Positions 62,465-64,000 of a stretch of 64,000 nt of DNA are shown here, one piece after another. The notes under the pieces are model-generated. The model was not told the origin of the DNA, did not search any database, and saw only the letters and a list, made by a program, of their open reading frames with translations. This DNA comes from Pseudomonadota bacterium (lineage in GTDB: Bacteria; Pseudomonadota; Alphaproteobacteria; Rhizobiales; Beijerinckiaceae): NCBI GenBank assembly GCA_020161475.1, contig JAIUNQ010000002.1:35168-99167 (forward strand), in the 5' to 3' direction. Both the position numbers and the translations under genes were made by a program. Every line of letters starts with the position of its first letter. Positions within the stretch are counted from its first letter, which is position 1.

Positions 62465-62992
62465 TTACATTTTGTCCTTCAACGCGGCCAGCGCCGCAAA
62501 GGGGGAGCGCTTTTCCTCCGGCGGATCTCCCGCGCCGGAGAACACCGCGCCGGGCTTGCGCGGATAGGGATCGAGCGAAAGCGCGAGAAACTCGACCGTG
62601 AGCTGGCCGAAATCAATCTCGCCCTCCTCGATCAGGTCCGGACCTTCAAAATCCTCGTCGCCGTTTTCCGCCGCGCGCTTGGCCATGCGCTCGGCCAGCG
62701 CCTGCGGGGCGAGACGCAGCGACACCGGCGTGTCGATGACCTGCTCGAAAGGTTCAAGCGAGACCACGCACACCGGGCGCACCGTGGCCTTGAGATCGGC
62801 GTTGACGCTCACCAAGCCGTTTTGCGCGTGATTGACCTTGGCATCCAGAACAAGCTTTTCGACGCCATCAAGATCCAGCGCCGACGCGATACGGGCGCGG
62901 GCCTCGGCATCGGGTTCAAGACGCAGGCGCGTTTCGCCGTGCAGCGTCGCAACCGGAACCTTGTGGCTATAGGGGAGATCCGCGGTGCTCAT
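62465..62992 (-). CDS. DUF177 (YceD) family protein
   Basis: A 175-residue acidic protein with the conserved core [20 protein letters not shown], in which the Cys and Pro positions match YceD, then a C-terminal region [32 protein letters not shown]. In bacteria with the rpmF gene the family lies next to it and has been linked to 23S rRNA; here rpmF is not adjacent. It starts two bases after the CBP3 stop. Confidence 0.9.
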   Translation of the reverse strand: MSTADLPYSHKVPVATLHGETRLRLEPDAEARARIASALDLDGVEKLVLDAKVNHAQNGLVSVNADLKATVRPVCVVSLEPFEQVIDTPVSLRLAPQALAERMAKRAAENGDEDFEGPDLIEEGEIDFGQLTVEFLALSLDPYPRKPGAVFSGAGDPPEEKRSPFAALAALKDKM

Positions 62993-62994
62993 GC

Positions 62995-63522
62995 TTACCT
63001 CACGGGTTCAAACTGGCCGGCCTTGAGCGCGGCAAAAGAGCATTGCGCCAACCCGGCGCGAAACGCCGAGATGCGATCCAGCATCCCGCCCGGCACTGAT
63101 TCCGCCGGAATCTGGCTGCTGTAAAGATTGCGCGAGAGCGCATCGCGCAGGGCCGCCTCGCCGGAGGCCAGCGCGTCGCGATAGGCGTTGACGCGACCGT
63201 AAAAACTCTTGGCGAGCTTTTTCACTTTCTTGCCCACAGCAATATCGGAGACGCCGGAGCGGCGCAGCGCATCATCAAGATGCGTGAAAATGGCATCCAC
63301 CAGCTCCTGTGCCGCGGGCTGGGCCTCGCCGCCGAGGCTTGTCAGGCGCTCCAGCACAAGGGTCGAGACCAGCGCCAGATGCTCGAAGCGCCCCTCGAAG
63401 GTATCGGGCACGCCCCAATCGCGAAACGGCGCCACCGCACGCGCCTCGGCAATGAGGGCGGTGAACAGCGCCGAGACATCTTCCTTCGGCTTGCGGCTGA
63501 ACAGATTGGCGAACATTCCCAC
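62995..63522 (-). CDS. Ubiquinol-cytochrome c chaperone (CBP3) family protein
   Basis: A 175-residue protein of the CBP3/UQCC1 type: APFRDWGVPDTFEGRFEHLALVSTLVLERL, then AQELVDAIFTHLDDALRRSGVSDIAVGKKVKKLAKSFYGRVNAYRDAL, the family core. Mitochondrial homologues assist cytochrome b assembly in complex III. It forms an operon with DUF177 and diverges from bamE. Confidence 0.9.
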   Translation of the reverse strand: MGMFANLFSRKPKEDVSALFTALIAEARAVAPFRDWGVPDTFEGRFEHLALVSTLVLERLTSLGGEAQPAAQELVDAIFTHLDDALRRSGVSDIAVGKKVKKLAKSFYGRVNAYRDALASGEAALRDALSRNLYSSQIPAESVPGGMLDRISAFRAGLAQCSFAALKAGQFEPVR

Positions 63523-63681
63523 TCCGCTGGACGCGCTTCATCAAATTGCCACAGGAGGCGATTGTGTTTCGCGCGCAATTTGGGCATCCATACCTGCGAT
63601 CGACGGCGACGCAAGCCCCCGGGCTTCCCGCCGCCTTCCACAATACGCGCGCTAGCTCTGGAGCAACCTTCCGTGACCCGC

Positions 63682-64000
63682 ATGACAACCACGAAACGTC
63701 TGGCCGGCCTGGCCCTCGCCCTCAGCCTGCTTGGAGCCTGCGCCGACCAGAGCCCCGGCACGCGCGGCTGGGTGCTGGACGACAAGGCGCTCGACCAGAT
63801 CAAGCCGGGCTCCTCCGCCGAGCAGGTGGTGCTGGTGCTGGGCACCCCCTCCACCACTTCGACCGTGGGCGGGAAGACCTATTATTACATCTCGCAGAAG
63901 GTGAACCAGCAGTTCTCCTTCCTGCCGGAGAAGATTACCGACCAGCGCGTGGTGGCGGTGTATCTCGATAAGAACAACAAGGTGGCGCGTGTTGCCAATT
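63682..64000 (+). CDS. bamE: Outer membrane assembly factor BamE, partial (runs off the right edge)
   Basis: The visible 106 codons encode a lipoprotein signal (LALALSLLGAC) and the BamE/SmpA core: LDQIKPGSSAEQVVLVLGTPSTTSTVGGKTYYYISQK, then DQRVVAVYLDKNNKV. BamE is an accessory lipoprotein of the BAM complex. Divergence from CBP3-DUF177-plsX is the standard arrangement in the order. An in-frame GTG nine bases upstream is an alternative start. Confidence 0.93.
   Translation, partial: MTTTKRLAGLALALSLLGACADQSPGTRGWVLDDKALDQIKPGSSAEQVVLVLGTPSTTSTVGGKTYYYISQKVNQQFSFLPEKITDQRVVAVYLDKNNKVARVAN

Overview
The window is a GC-rich, gene-dense stretch of an alphaproteobacterial chromosome, most probably Hyphomicrobiales (Rhizobiales). 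Three things point there. The conserved gene neighbourhoods fit: recJ-glpX-hom-aminotransferase-phaC, argC-rpsI-rplM, metY-ctaA-DUF2842, and bamE-CBP3-DUF177-plsX-fabH-ihfA-merR. The palindromic intergenic repeats are of a type common in that order. Regulatory sites of FNR/FixK and CtrA type also occur. The genus cannot be fixed from the sequence alone. Nearly the whole window is coding, and no insertion sequence, prophage or CRISPR array was found.

Layout. 1-16.9 kb is mostly core metabolism: RecJ (runs off the left edge), a GNAT acetyltransferase, class II fructose-1,6-bisphosphatase, a Cache-type chemoreceptor, homoserine dehydrogenase, a TelA-family protein, a GGDEF diguanylate cyclase, a class I aminotransferase, a PHA synthase with a very long Ala/Lys/Pro-rich N-terminal arm, a FadL-family porin and ArgC. 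17-18.6 kb carries an unrecognised outer-membrane barrel and lipoprotein pair. 18.6-29.6 kb holds rpsI/rplM, a thioesterase, an enoyl-CoA hydratase, two more chemoreceptors, a CoA-binding protein, a TetR/AhpD-like pair with two perfect operators, MetY, CtaA and DUF2842. 29.6-38.8 kb is an exopolysaccharide cluster: NodB deacetylase, FemAB/GNAT-like protein, a GumC/Wzc-like protein whose kinase domain has lost its P-loop, a GumB/Wza-like export lipoprotein, two GT4 glycosyltransferases and a Wzy/WaaL-type polymerase or ligase.

At 38.9 kb a tRNA-Pro(GGG) is followed by a 32-bp perfect duplicate of its 3' end. Just beyond it is a divergent HxlR / exported NTF2-NTF2-MoaF-like gene pair whose shared 5' portions are markedly AT-rich. 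41.2-47 kb is the assimilatory nitrate/nitrite operon nirB-nirD-nasA, with a sigma-54-like promoter and a leader that can form alternative hairpins. Convergent to it, and overlapping the nasA 3' end, lies a translationally coupled pair: a membrane-anchored Cache-type sensor with no signalling output domain, and a pentameric ligand-gated ion channel (Cys-loop/Pro-loop receptor). This is the best candidate for an undescribed system in the window.

49-58.9 kb has a periplasmic metallo-beta-lactamase-fold protein, a DOPA-dioxygenase homologue, OpgH with an unusual secreted partner, a GT4 enzyme, a GTP cyclohydrolase II homologue lacking two of its three zinc cysteines, and a YfhO-like membrane protein. 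58.9-64 kb is the conserved fatty-acid/phospholipid and envelope block: merR, ihfA, fabH, plsX, DUF177, CBP3 and bamE (runs off the right edge).

Themes. Three chemoreceptors, a diguanylate cyclase and the Cache/channel pair make the window rich in environmental sensing; two of the chemoreceptor genes have near-consensus anaerobox sites upstream. Envelope polysaccharide synthesis is the second theme.
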